64,000 bases of DNA. Source: Lumbricus rubellus (lineage: Eukaryota; Annelida; Clitellata; Crassiclitellata; Lumbricidae). Where the stretch lies: contig OX243811.1 of assembly GCA_945859605.1 (NCBI GenBank), positions 61,508,445 through 61,572,444 of the forward strand, given 5' to 3'. Shown in pieces: positions 45,801-56,600 of the stretch. The notes below the pieces were generated by a model. The model saw only the letters and a program-made list of their open reading frames with translations, did not search any database and was not told the origin of the DNA. The translations under genes were made by a program, and so were the position numbers. Every line of letters starts with the position of its first letter. Position 1 is the stretch's first letter.

Positions 45801-46333
45801 AAAATGTATTAGGAAGTTTGTATGTTGACCCATAGTAAAAGATAATTCCGCCATCTAGTGACAGAAATATTACTTTCAATCCTGTAATGCATTGATTTTT
45901 ATCATTGCATTACGCGTTGACAATGTATTTCAGCACGCGCAGCGTTATTCTATCGCGTTATCCTGACATACAGTCATGACGATAGGATATCGTCGTCCGC
46001 CTACGAGATTAAAGTTTTATGACGATAAGATGTCGTCCTCCGCAGGGAAGAGGTTATGGGTGGTTGTATGGGTTTAAAACACCCAAAATAAATGCATTGC
46101 TGTTATTAAAAACTAAGGCTGTATAAAAATAGACCATATTCATTGTTCAATTGAAATCCATTCCTGAATACTAAAACCCCACAACATTGTTTCCTGGCTA
46201 TGCCTCTGACTCTAGGCAACCAAGTCTAAGGTTGTCTCAGATTCTATATAATGACTGCTTGCGTAGTTAGTGCCATAAAGACATGACACTGGCTCCAACT
46301 TACTTGCATACAAGCAATGCAGCCACCGGTATG

Positions 46334-46335
<2 letters not shown>
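45801..46335. other. No gene recognised
   Basis: ATGACGATAGGATATCGTCG and ATGACGATAAGATGTCGTCC near 45976 and 46019 are two similar copies about 43 bp apart. Nothing else was seen. Confidence 0.4.
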
Positions 46336-46366
<31 letters not shown>

Positions 46367-46649
46367 TTATTGTGTAACCAAACCAAACAATCATTTTTTA
46401 CAATTATGCAGTTACAAATCACATATTCAAATTAGAATGGCCTCAAGGATGGGCCCTGAAGGGATCACTGACCCCGCTGATAGGGACACCTATGTACATG
46501 TGAAACGGAAAGATGAAACGGCCGACAATTGCTGTTAACAAGAAGTGAATGATTACAACTACTTCTGGTATCTTAACTAAATCAGACAATGTAAACTCTT
46601 AACTACATAAGAAGAAGAAGAAAAAAATTAAAGAATCAACAAGTGCAAG

Positions 46650-46738
<89 letters not shown>

Positions 46739-47090
46739 GCTTACATGGACCAACACATTGTTACATCATGTTGCCATTATTGACAAGGTGAGAGCGAAAC
46801 TTTTTCTTAAACAATGATAGTGATGGAGATTGCCTAACTTCTTGAGGGATTTTATTCCAGATTGAAGGACCAGTGGCTCTAATACAGAAAAGACGGGTAT
46901 TTGTGCGAGCAAAGATGCATCTGTAATTTGACGAGTTTCTTGTTGAATGAGAATGGATCTGAGAAGCAAGATTAAAGAATCCCTTGAAAACAGGAGGGAG
47001 CAAACCGTGGTCAAAGCGGTACATAAATTCTCCTGATTGATAGAGTTGAATCTGCTGTATACAGCCTCAGAGCTTGGAATACATACAGAG
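46336..47090 (-). mobile_element. 5'-truncated CR1/Jockey-like LINE with (GATT)n tail
   Basis: Read on the minus strand it gives the C-terminal coding end, a 3' UTR that contains a (TG)n tract (46653-46732) and GGGCCC-type sequence, and a (GATT)n tail at 46336-46363. The layout matches the LINE at 3239-4961 but with clear divergence. It meets another LINE head to head at ~47092. Confidence 0.85.
46761..47060 (-). pseudogene. LINE ORF2 C-terminus, fragment
   Basis: The frame reads YRFDHGLLPPVFKGFF, then SQIHSHSTRNSS, GPSIWNKIPQEVRQSPS and FKKKFRSHLV, co-linear with the last ~100 residues of the ORF at 3546-4961 (FRLEHGLLPSVF, HSHFTRNSS, WNTIPIDIRQSSS). A stop lies upstream near 47065. There are no catalytic motifs; this is a remnant. 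Confidence 0.85.
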
Positions 47091-47094
47091 TGCG

Positions 47095-47897
47095 ACCAAC
47101 TGCTTTCAAGGCAGCACTTTACAAGGCTTATACTATTCCTTAATTTTTCCATACTTGTCATATTGTAACATTTGCTGGGCCTCAACTTATAGTTTTTATT
47201 TAAAAAAATTGGAGAGTTTGCAAAAACGTGCCATTCGAACTATTTTCTTATTATGCTGGTCTGTCAGTACCAAACCAATTTTTCGAACCTATAACATACT
47301 ACGATTATCAGATATATATAAGTTTCAAATCAGTTTGTTCATGTTTCGCTATCATCACAAATTGTTGCCTAGGACATTTGATGGTTATTTTTGTCAGGGA
47401 ATTGCTGTACATAACCATTTCACTAGAACTCTGTTACACTACCGCACCGATGTTGCACATACTAGGATGAAATTATTTTCGATTAAATGTTCTGGCCCTA
47501 TGATATGGAATAACCTCCCAAAATATATTACACTTATACCCACCATTAACATGTTTAAGAAAAAATTAAAAGACTGTTTAATCTCTGTTTACTAGATTTA
47601 AACAATTGGTCATAATTTGTTTTTTTCTTGTTTTTTGTTTTGTTTTGAAATCTGTGTGTCATTTCATTTCAGTTTGCTTTCGTTTCATGTGTAAGATGTT
47701 GTGCTTTGCACTGTTTTTTTTACAATAGCCAAATGTTATTGAGAAAGGAAGGGTCAATCCAGCCTCAGCGGGTCCATACGACCTTTTTGGATTGACCCTT
47801 TGACTTATGCACCGATCACTCGAAAGTCATTGAATTTGTACTGATTACTGCTCTTTTGTACGTGTTTGATGCTTTGTCAATAAACGGCTTACTTACT
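47095..47897 (+). mobile_element. 5'-truncated LINE with (CTTA)n tail
   Basis: It contains the C-terminal coding end of a second LINE family, a ~290-bp 3' UTR, and the ending GTCAATAAACGGCTTACTTA. The (CTTA) tail is shared with fragments at ~11722 and ~26938. Confidence 0.82.
47110..47595 (+). pseudogene. LINE ORF2 C-terminus (~160 aa), fragment
   Basis: The open frame reads LYYSLIFPYLSYCNICWAS, LESLQKRAIRTI, FRYHHKLLPRTFDGYF, HNHFTRT and CSGPMIWNNLPKYI to the stop. This is the same conserved C-terminal order as the LINE at 3546-4961, but from a different family. The RT catalytic region is missing. The frame itself is undamaged. Confidence 0.85.
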
Positions 47898-48592
47898 TTA
47901 CACCACTGCATGACATTGAAGACTCTTGGCTGCCTTAATAGCATTGGGTTTGATTTTATTATGTATTAAGTTGTTGCACTGCTCAAACTGCCAGAAACCA
48001 TACAGAGAATAGTAATCTCTACAAGCACCTTGCAGACTTTACAATTGGGTGCTTCAGTGCCATTGCCTTCCATGGCTCTTTGCCAAACAATAGAAGTGCA
48101 ATTTTAATTTGTTCAATGTTCATGCCCTTCTTACTTGCCTGAGCTTGAGGAGAGGCAACCATTCCAGAGGATTTTTCATTTTATCCAGTTGCTTTTCTAA
48201 TCTGGGTCTATCAGATCAAAATTGAATTTAATTCCTTGCGAAGTAGTAAAGTGGTGAAATAGAATTTACAGGAATTGATTATATTTTTCAGTTACTTTAT
48301 AAGATAACAGGCAAGTTGGATATTTTATACGGTACACTAATTGTTGATCTCCCAGCATCTTACAGGGGTTACCTTGCACTTAGGGCCTCGTGGGATTTGA
48401 GAGGGGTGTTACTCATTATTTATATTCATGAACTACTTTATGAGTGTTCAACATTTGTTGTCTTCAACTGTTCAGATAAATTGTCTCGGGTACGCTTATT
48501 TGGGAGCAATAAATGAAATGAAATTGGCTACTTATTGCTATTAAGTGCTTCTGTCGATTTTTTAACCGTGTCAAGTTGAAATATATTTTATC
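47898..48592. other. No gene recognised; LINE-like tail
   Basis: GGGAGCAATAAATGAAATGA near 48504 resembles other LINE 3' tails in the window. The rest is unassigned. Confidence 0.4.
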
Positions 48593-48600
48593 TGTTAGAT

Positions 48601-49811
48601 CAGAGGTTCTCAACCGGTGTGTCGCGACACACTAGTGTGTCGCGAAGCGACCGGAGGTGTGTCGCGTAAAAGTGGTGTGTCGCTGGTGTGTCGCGAAGAA
48701 TTGGTGTGTCACAACACACCAATTCTCACAGCATACAACCGTCGTTCTTTTATTACACTGACTTGTTCACTTTGGCAGTTTGGCATCCGTAGGTTGTGAG
48801 AATACAGGTTATTCGAAGGACTTCATTTATGATTTACTTATGCCAGTTGATCTCAATCGGGAGCAGCCACAATGTTTGCCTTATAAGCCCACATGCACTG
48901 CCTATGTAGGCATAGGCGGCAGGCCTACATTCATGACATAGAGTCATAGACTACAGTAAGTCTATAAGACGTCAGCGAGCGCACCGATTAAAATTATATC
49001 CAATGCTGTAACCTTCGAAAATAATGGGGGGAAATTATCGTGAAGGAAAAAAATTGCGATTCTAAAATTGATGACGCGAAAAGGTTTTTTGCGTATTCAG
49101 AGAGTGACGATTTACGATATAAGAAAGGTGCACAAGGTCCAGGGACCCAGAAGTTCCAATGACCCGTTTTTTAACTAAAAAATTACTGTAGGCCTGCGCA
49201 TTCCAGTCTTTGTTATAATTATTCGACGTTTTGAAGGGCGTTTATAGTTTCGGTAGTGTTCAGCTACCTTTATCCCATTTTTTCCTGTTTTGTCTTGAGG
49301 AACCATCCGAGCTAGTGGTGTGGACTATGGACAATTTACGCTTTTTAAAATCTAAAACTCATATAACTCATATATGGCTGTTTTCAGTCGTTAGTCGCAG
49401 TTGTAAGTAGAGCGTATGCCCTATACCTACGTGTTGTAGGCCTACTCACAAAGCCTGTGGATCCTCATCTAACTATGATCCAAGGAAAATCCAGTCCTGA
49501 ACACAAATCTCATTAGGCCTAACTGTTAGGACATCCAATTAATGAAAAGTCATAAAACGTCGTAGAATCATAAAATTTAGATTAGTAAAATTTTGAATGT
49601 TAGAATAATTAGAAAATAAAGAGCATTCAGTAGGCCTAGCAACATTCATTTATTAAAATTTGTAGAAATTTCAAATATAGGCCTATAGGTAAGCTAGACT
49701 TAGGCCTAATTTAATTTTTTAACGCTATTCACATGACAATTGCATGGTGTGTCGCGAAATTTGGTTGCAAGGTTAGGTGTGTCGCGCGCCAAAAAAGGTT
49801 GAGAACCCCTG
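48601..49811. mobile_element. Non-autonomous hAT-type element, 1211 bp, GTGTGTCGCG sub-terminal repeats
   Basis: Left end CAGAGGTTCTCAACC, right end complement of CAGGGGTTCTCAACC. The 8-bp duplication TGTTAGAT is at 48593-48600 and 49812-49819. GTGTGTCGCG occurs several times within 120 bp of the left end and twice near the right end. The CAG.GGTTCTCAACC terminus is the kind seen in Charlie/SPIN-group hAT elements. No transposase frame was recognised in the AT-rich interior. Confidence 0.95.
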
Positions 49812-50012
49812 TGTTAGATGACCGTTGGTGGGCACATTATGGAACAGTAAAAGTGTCTGGATATACGAGAGACCGTCATTGTACTGGGACCTTGAGCATT
49901 CAGTCAGGCACAATAATTTGTTGCTTAGCGACAGTGATTTTGATTGATGTTTTGTCATTAGATAAGGATGCTTGTAAATACAGAATAGTTGCTGATCTCC
50001 GTCTGCAAAAGA

Positions 50013-50096
50013 TGGTGGTGGTGGTGTGTGGTGGTGGTGGTGGTGGTGGTGGTGGTGGTGGTGGTGGTGGTGGTGGTGGTGGTGGTGGTGGTGGTG
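50013..50096. repeat. (GGT)n microsatellite
   Basis: About 27 GGT units with a GTGT break near the start. The poly-Gly and poly-His/Pro frames across it are artefacts of the repeat. Confidence 0.97.
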
Positions 50097-50157
50097 ATGG
50101 CATAGACCCGTGTTGTTGGGCGATTGCTGCACTCGTACATGAATGCACATGCAGTAA

Positions 50158-50735
50158 TACATACATACATACATAGTACATACTTACATACACACACGTG
50201 CGCACAGCAGCACATACATATATACATATGTAGTATATACGTATGTACATACATGCATACATACATACATACATAGTACACGTACATACATACACGATAT
50301 ATACATACACGATATATACATACACGATATATACATACATACATACATACATACATACATACATACATACATACATACATACATACATACATACATACAT
50401 ACATACATACATACATACATACATACATACATACATACATACATACATACATACATACATACATACATACATACATACATACATACATACATACATAGTA
50501 CACTTACATACATACATGATATAGACATACATACATACATACATACATACATACATACATACATACATACATACATACATACATACATACATACATACAT
50601 ACATACATACATACATACATACATACATACATACATACATACATACATACATACATACATACATACATACATACATACATACATGCATACATACATACCA
50701 GGATACATACATACAAGAATACTTAAATACAGGAC
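50158..50735. repeat. Long (CATA)n array, ~0.5 kb
   Basis: Near-pure CATA at ~50335-50495 and ~50526-50690. TACACGATATATACA sub-repeats occur at ~50290-50335, and ATAGTACAC interruptions at ~50273 and ~50497. Confidence 0.97.
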
Positions 50736-51491
50736 AGGCATTTTACCATTTTATCCAGACTCTGTTCAGTGGCCAGGCATTACTTGCGTCTGCTCGGGAA
50801 TTTCAGAATAAATTGCTTTTAAGAAGAGGTCTTTGCAGGCGCTATACATAAATGTCCATCTACATGCATACGTACACGAAATCGGTTTAGGGAGAGCGTC
50901 GGTCAATTTATTGCTCTGCCATGATGATGTTTGGCGCCGGGACGGGAAAGGGGGAGGGTAATGGCCTTTGTCATAAGATAATCAATAACCACGCCGTCGT
51001 CTTGAACAGCAGCCGTGTACTTTTATGTTTTGTAAGGTTCTGAATGCCAACGCAGCATTTCCGTACGGTTTTTAGCTGAGGAAAGAAAAGCACTGCGCAG
51101 ATAAATAGTTATTTTTAACGATTTTTATGGTTTGATGTGCCCTAAACTAAAGTGTTTTAAGAAAATCGTTTGCTGCGCAGTCCAGTGTATGGCTGCAGAT
51201 GACCTTATGCCAAGAGTTTGCTCAGTTGCGTTTTATACCAACCTTAGACTGTTTTTTGAGCCAAGGTTGGATCGGGAGTGCTCCTGAGTAGTAACTGCGA
51301 TGGGGTGCTATATAAATCTCCATAGTGAACGAACGAATGAACGTTCCTCACCCTATAACCCACTCAATGATCTACCCACCGCCATTGTCCAGTTGATGTA
51401 CGACTCATTTGTAGTGAGATAAATGTGATGAAGCCTGTTTCAGCTTTTGTATTCAATGAAGTCCTGTTTATCTTTGGTGATGTTGATAAGA
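50736..51491. other. No gene recognised; SINE 3' end near 51250-51345
   Basis: CGGGAGTGCTCCTGAGTAGT followed by GGGGTGCTATATAAAT and a (GAAC)n tail resembles the 3' end of the SINE at 39021. The rest is unassigned. Confidence 0.5.
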
Positions 51492-51694
51492 GTTCAAGTC
51501 AGTAGTGTAGTCCTAAAAAATGAAGTGGGGGAACGCTCTTTATAATAATATTATTAGTAGTAGTATTGTGGAGAACGGGGGCTGGGCGAAGACCCAGGAT
51601 GACCAGTACCAACCCCTGTCGTCAGGTACCCTTGCAGTCCGCGGAGTCCACTTTAGCGGTAGACTAAAGATTAGCCGACTAGGCTTGAACACGT

Positions 51695-51700
51695 TTTATT
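51695..51700 (-). promoter_or_regulatory. LTR polyadenylation signal AATAAA
   Basis: Minus strand TTCAATAAAACGTGTT, about 400 bp downstream of the TATA box within the LTR, as expected for the R region. The equivalent in the 5' LTR is 58635-58640. Confidence 0.7.
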
Positions 51701-52137
51701 GAAGAATCACAGTTTTCACAGCACGATTTATGTAGCGCCACGATCAGAGAACAGTAATTGATATAGCGCCCAGATTCGGAAAGTCAGTTGCAGCAGAAAG
51801 TGAAATGTCAGACAGCAACAACAGATCGGAATGTCAGTAGCAGCGACTACTGCAGCGCAAGAGTCCGAGCGTCGAAGCAGCTTTGTCCGTCAGCTAGGTT
51901 ACGGTAGTCAGGCACCGAACCCCAGTCCTGTAGAGGGATACCTGAAGAGGCCGATTGTTCAAGCTCGAGGCTCAGCTTCAGGATTTACCCCCTCTACAAC
52001 AGTATCACTCAACGGGCGTTTTACCGTCCGTCAAGCCAGATCATTTAGCCTGACTACTACGCGGTTTAGGCGTTCTTCACCAGGCCATTCGTCTGCCCCG
52101 AGCAAGCGTACGAGCGGACTTATATACCCTGTATGTG

Positions 52138-52580
52138 TGCTGAAGATGTAGATGTGCTGAAGATGTAGATGTGCTGAAGATGTAGATGTGCTGAAGATGT
52201 AGATGTGCTGAAGATGTAGATGTGGGCTGTAGGCGGCGTAGGCTAGATGCGCTGAAGATGTAGATGTAGGCTGTAGGCGGCGTAGGCTAGATGCGCTGAA
52301 GATGTAGAAGTAGGCTGTAGGCGGCGTAGGCTAGATGCGCTGAAGATGTAGAAGTAGGCTATAGGCTAGGTATGCTGAGCAAGTAGATGTGCTGAAGATG
52401 TAGATGTGCTGAAGATGTAGATGTGCTGAAGATGTAGATGTGCTGAAGATGTAGATGTGCTGAAGATGTAGATGTGCTGAAGATGTAGATGTGCTGAAGA
52501 TGTAGATGTGCTGAAGATGTAGATGTGCTGAAGATGTAGATGTGGTGAAGATGTAGATGTGCTGAAGATGTAGATAGGCT
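52138..52580. repeat. 17-bp minisatellite in U3 of 3' LTR
   Basis: TGCTGAAGATGTAGATG occurs five times at ~52138-52222. Three ~44-bp units with GGCTGTAGGCGGCGTAGGCT follow, and then about eleven more 17-bp units at ~52389-52575. The identical array in the 5' LTR is at 59078-59520. Confidence 0.97.
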
Positions 52581-52657
52581 GAAGGTATAGGTACAGGCAG
52601 AGATACAGAGCAGGGCAGACACACATACAGACACCCATACAGTGCAAAATCTCTACA

Positions 52658-52668
52658 CGGCTCCCCCA
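52658..52668 (-). promoter_or_regulatory. Polypurine tract
   Basis: The minus strand reads GTGGGGGAGCCG directly before the 3' LTR TGTAGAG. It primes plus-strand DNA synthesis. Confidence 0.75.
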
Positions 52669-53025
52669 CAAACAGTCCCCAATTCCACTTTGGGGAGAAA
52701 GGAGCAAGGCACTGTCCCCAAAATCTGACTAAGCATCGGTCTACTGCAATGTCAATAATGCGCGGTCAAAGTTCAATGCACGAAATATTGTTCAGTTCAA
52801 TACGAATGTTCAAATAATGTGCTACAATCCGATTCATGTACAAAATTAAACTACTGTTCGTAGCAGGACAATCGTCGTTCAATAAGAAATCGAATCCGAA
52901 AATAAAGTGCCATCGCACACAGAAAGTCACTTGTAAAACTAATCGTCCGTAAGCATCGACATAATTAATTCACATAGCAAAACGTTTCACATGGAAAGTC
53001 CTTCACACAATAAGTCATTAGGTCA

Positions 53026-53691
53026 TTATGCACGACAAAGTTGCGAACGCCGTCCATATTCACCTTTGAAAGTTTCTCCAACAGAATTGTTCCGGCAGAG
53101 TTCCGTGAATTCCGTTCCGTAGTTGTGCGCGTAGATTCGAGCGCAGACGAGGAACTTGCGCGCTGACTTGCGCGCACGTAGAAGAAACTGCGCCGACGAT
53201 GCAGAGGAACGTGCGCTGACGAGGAGGAGCTTGCGCGCAGACTTGCGCGCACGTAGAAGAACCTTGCGCGCGGACTTGCGCGCACGTAGAAGAACCCTGC
53301 GCGCTGACTTGCGCGCACGAAGAAGAAGAAGAAGGACGCCTGCGGACGTAGACTCGTGCGCCGACAAGGATTCTTGTGCGCACCGACGACGAAGACTTGC
53401 GCCGTCCGCCTCGAGATCCTCACTGGAAACGGACTGGTCGGCGAGGATTGCGACGAGGTCGGCTTGAACCGGTCGTAGTTCCGTCCGGGTCTCCCTCGTA
53501 GACATCTCTTCCTTGCGCCTTCTTATCCAACGTCCTGTCTCGTGGCCGATCGACGGCAAAAGCTGTCGTGCCGCCGTTAGCTTCGGCGAGTGTGGCAGAC
53601 GATTCCGTTGTAGGTGAACGCTTCCAACGGTGACGTGGCCGACGGCTTGGAGGAGCTGTGGCTTCGTCTGACACCTCGATAGCTGGTTCAT
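53026..53691 (-). CDS. Overlapping 221-aa ORF downstream of pol, basic repeats; doubtful
   Basis: A true ATG at 53691 opens a frame that overlaps the last ~270 nt of gag-pol in another reading frame and continues to 53026, where some Gypsy elements carry a third ORF. The C-terminal half is a repeat of LLRARKSARK-like units encoded by a GC-rich ~33-bp DNA repeat. I see no signal peptide, fusion peptide or membrane anchor, so it is not an obvious envelope. It may be a by-product of the repeat. Confidence 0.25.
   Translation of the reverse strand: MNQLSRCQTKPQLLQAVGHVTVGSVHLQRNRLPHSPKLTAARQLLPSIGHETGRWIRRRKEEMSTRETRTELRPVQADLVAILADQSVSSEDLEADGASLRRRCAQESLSAHESTSAGVLLLLLRARKSARRVLLRARKSARKVLLRARKSARKLLLVSARSSASSAQFLLRARKSARKFLVCARIYAHNYGTEFTELCRNNSVGETFKGEYGRRSQLCRA
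53150..53400. repeat. GC-rich ~33-bp repeat (GACTTGCGCGCACGTAGAAG)
   Basis: GACTTGCGCGCACGTAGAAG or close variants recur at ~53165, 53240, 53273 and 53306 between gag-pol and the 3' LTR. Confidence 0.9.
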
Positions 53692-56600
53692 CGGTCATCC
53701 TGGTAGCTGGTTCACTCCACTGTCCTTTCGTCCGCCAGTAACAGTGGCGGAGTTTGTCAACGTGAGACACGAAGGGCTTAGCCTTCGGCGACCTTTGGAG
53801 GAGGTAATTGACCGGACCGCACGCTCTCTGTATCATGTAGGGACCCGTGAAATTACGCTGGAATTTTGGGCTACGACCCACAAACTTTCGTGGACTGAAG
53901 TAGTAGACCCAGTCGCCTTCTTCGAATCTTGCCGGCCGTACTCGCAAGTCGTAGCTGTGTTTGCGCCTCTCAGCGTTCTTCCTAAGGCTTTGGCGAGCCA
54001 CGCCGTAGGCCTTCGCGAATCTTTCGGACAGCTCCGCAACGTAGGCCGTATACGTGCATCCGTCCTCGTCGGTTGTTTCCGGAGGTCCGTAGACGAGGTC
54101 CAGCGGCATCCTGTTCTCCCTGGCAAAGATGAGGTAATTGGGCGAGAAACCAGTTACGTCGTGAATCGAGGCGCGGTAGGCTGCCACCACGTACGGGAGG
54201 TGTTCGTCCCAGTCCCGCTGGTTTTCGCTTACCACCTTCCCCAACATCGAATTGAGGGTGCGATGGAAACGCTCGATCATCCCGTTGCTTTGCGGTCGAT
54301 AGCTGGACGTCCGTACTTTGTCCACTTCCAGTAGCCGACACATCTCCTTGAACACACATCCCTCGAAGTTCCTTCCTTGGTCCGTTAAAATTTGGAGTGG
54401 CGCTCCGTAACGTACGACGATCGCCTCCACCAGGGCCTTAGCCACCGTGACCGCCTCCTGGTTGGCCATCGGAGCGACTTCAACGAACTTCGAGAAGTTG
54501 TCCATCATGGTTAAGATGTAGATGTTGCCTTTCTTGCTCCTAGGATGTGGACCCGTGACGTCCACACTCACCCGCTCCCATGGTTCTCCACAAGGCATGG
54601 GCTGCAGAGGACCTTGCCTTTGCAGTGCACCTCGCCGGTACCGGCAACATCCGTCGCAGTGTCGACAAAACCTCTTCACATCTCTGGACCATCCGACCCA
54701 ATAGGCTCGTCTGCGAACCTGCCATCGGGTTCGCCGGACACCCAGGTGTCCGCCGGTCACTCCAGTGTGTGCGAGTCTCATATAGTCTTCTTGAAGGTTT
54801 TTCGGCACAAGTACTTGTTCCAGTTCGTCCGGCGTCCGTCGATAAATCACATCATCTTTCACGTACAGCGCGTCCCGCTGGTGCCAATAGACCTTCACGG
54901 CCTCTTCCTCCTGCAGAATTTCCTGCAGACTCGGCATCCCTTCGCTCAGCCATGTTCTGACCAAACGCAACACGGAATCATCCGTCTGTGATTTCACCAT
55001 GTCTCTTGCATCATCGCTTTCGTTGGGGATCTCGGTCACTTCCCGTACAAAGTGGCTCATCGTATCCGACTCCTCGTAGTGACACTGTCGGCACGGCTTC
55101 CTTGATAGAGCGTCAGCGTTTCCATGCTTCCTTCCCGGTCGGTGCAGTATTTCGAAGTCGAACTCTGCTAACTTCTCCAACCATCGACCTTGTTGACCAA
55201 TCGGTTCGGGAGTGTGCTGTAGCCATCGCAGCGCGGCATGGTCCGTCCTAAGAGTAAACCGCCTACCCAGTAGGTACTGTCGAAAAACCTGGGCAAAGTT
55301 CACCACGGCCAGCAATTCCTTTCTTGTAACGCAATAATTGCGTTCCGCGGCAGAGAACAAACGACTACCGTAGGCGATCACCCGCTCTTCCCCATCAATA
55401 CTTTGAGAGAGTACGCCACCAATCCCAACATCCGAAGCATCACAGTCCAGAGTGTAAGCAGCATCATCCATCGGTAGACTAAGTACTGGAGCCATGGTCA
55501 AAGCTACCTTTAGCCGATCGAAAGCATCCTGACATTCCTCTCCCCAAAGGAACGGCTGGTCCTTTCTCGTCAGAGCGAACAAGGGTGAGGCAACCATCGA
55601 AAACCCTCGAATGAACTTGCGATAGTAGGAACATAAACCTAAAAATGCCCGTACTTCCCTGAGATTCCTAGGGGTAGGCCACTCGGTTACAGCCTGCACC
55701 TTGGATGGATCAACAGAAATCCCGTCCGCAGTCACTATGTGTCCAAGAAAGGATACCGTGCGTCTAAACAGATGGCACTTACTGGGCTTCAACTTCAAGT
55801 TGGCCTCCTTAAGCCTCTGGAAGACTCGACCCAACCGGTCCAGGTGCTGTTCTGCAGTACTGCTGAAAATGATGACATCATCCAAGTACACCAAGCACAA
55901 TTCAAAGTTCAATCCTGACAGAACGATATCCATAAGACGCTGAAAGGTGGCCGGCGCATTACATAAGCCGAATGGCATGACCCTCCAACGAAAAGTTCCG
56001 CGACGAGTTATGAAAGCCGTCTTGTCTGCGTCACCCGGATCCATTACAACCTGATGATACCCGCTACGTAAGTCCAGGGTGCTGAACCACCCGGCGCCCG
56101 ACAAAGCATCCAAACAGGCGTCAATCCTAGGAAGAGGATAAGAGTCCTTCCGAGTCAGGTCATTCAGTTTGCGGTAGTCGATACAAAACCTCAAGGACCC
56201 ATCTTTCTTTTTGGCCAGGACCACATTCGCCGCCCATTCACTTACAGCAGGTTCCACGACGCCAGTCGTCAACATCTGATCCAGTTCTGCATCAATGGCG
56301 GCCTGATACGGAAGCGGCTGCCTCCTCAAAGGTTGTCTCACAGGACGAGAGTCTCCGGTGTCAATCCTGTGCTGAGAGATCGTGGTCCTCCCTAGGTCAT
56401 GGTCCGTGGTCGAGAAAATCCCTTCGTACTTGACCAACAACTCCTTCAGTCTCTCCTTTGTTTCTACCGGAACATCCTCAGAAATCTCCTCCATCAACTT
56501 TCCCACTAAGTGTGTTCCACCGGAAGGATTCGTCTGTTTTTCCTTTTTCTCCCTTACCTCAACCTCCACGGGGTGTAAGTCACCCAACATTTGATCGACA

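Larger units (their letters stand above)
51567..52657 (-). repeat. 3' LTR of the Gypsy element
   Basis: TG...CA boundaries, 1091 bp, same as 58507-59597 at an offset of 6940 with no difference seen by eye. It includes the 17-bp minisatellite, TATA box and AATAAA signal. Confidence 0.97.

Noticed and set aside
52331..52707. Minus-strand ORFs with HLHLQHIYIFSTSTSSA repeats in both LTRs
   Set aside because: They translate the 17-bp minisatellite; a 17-aa period is just three DNA units. No start context or domain.
52965..53423. 152-codon frame starting at the gag-pol stop
   Set aside because: It begins with GTG overlapping the TGA stop and is mostly translated GC-rich repeat. A coupled GTG start is not expected in an animal.
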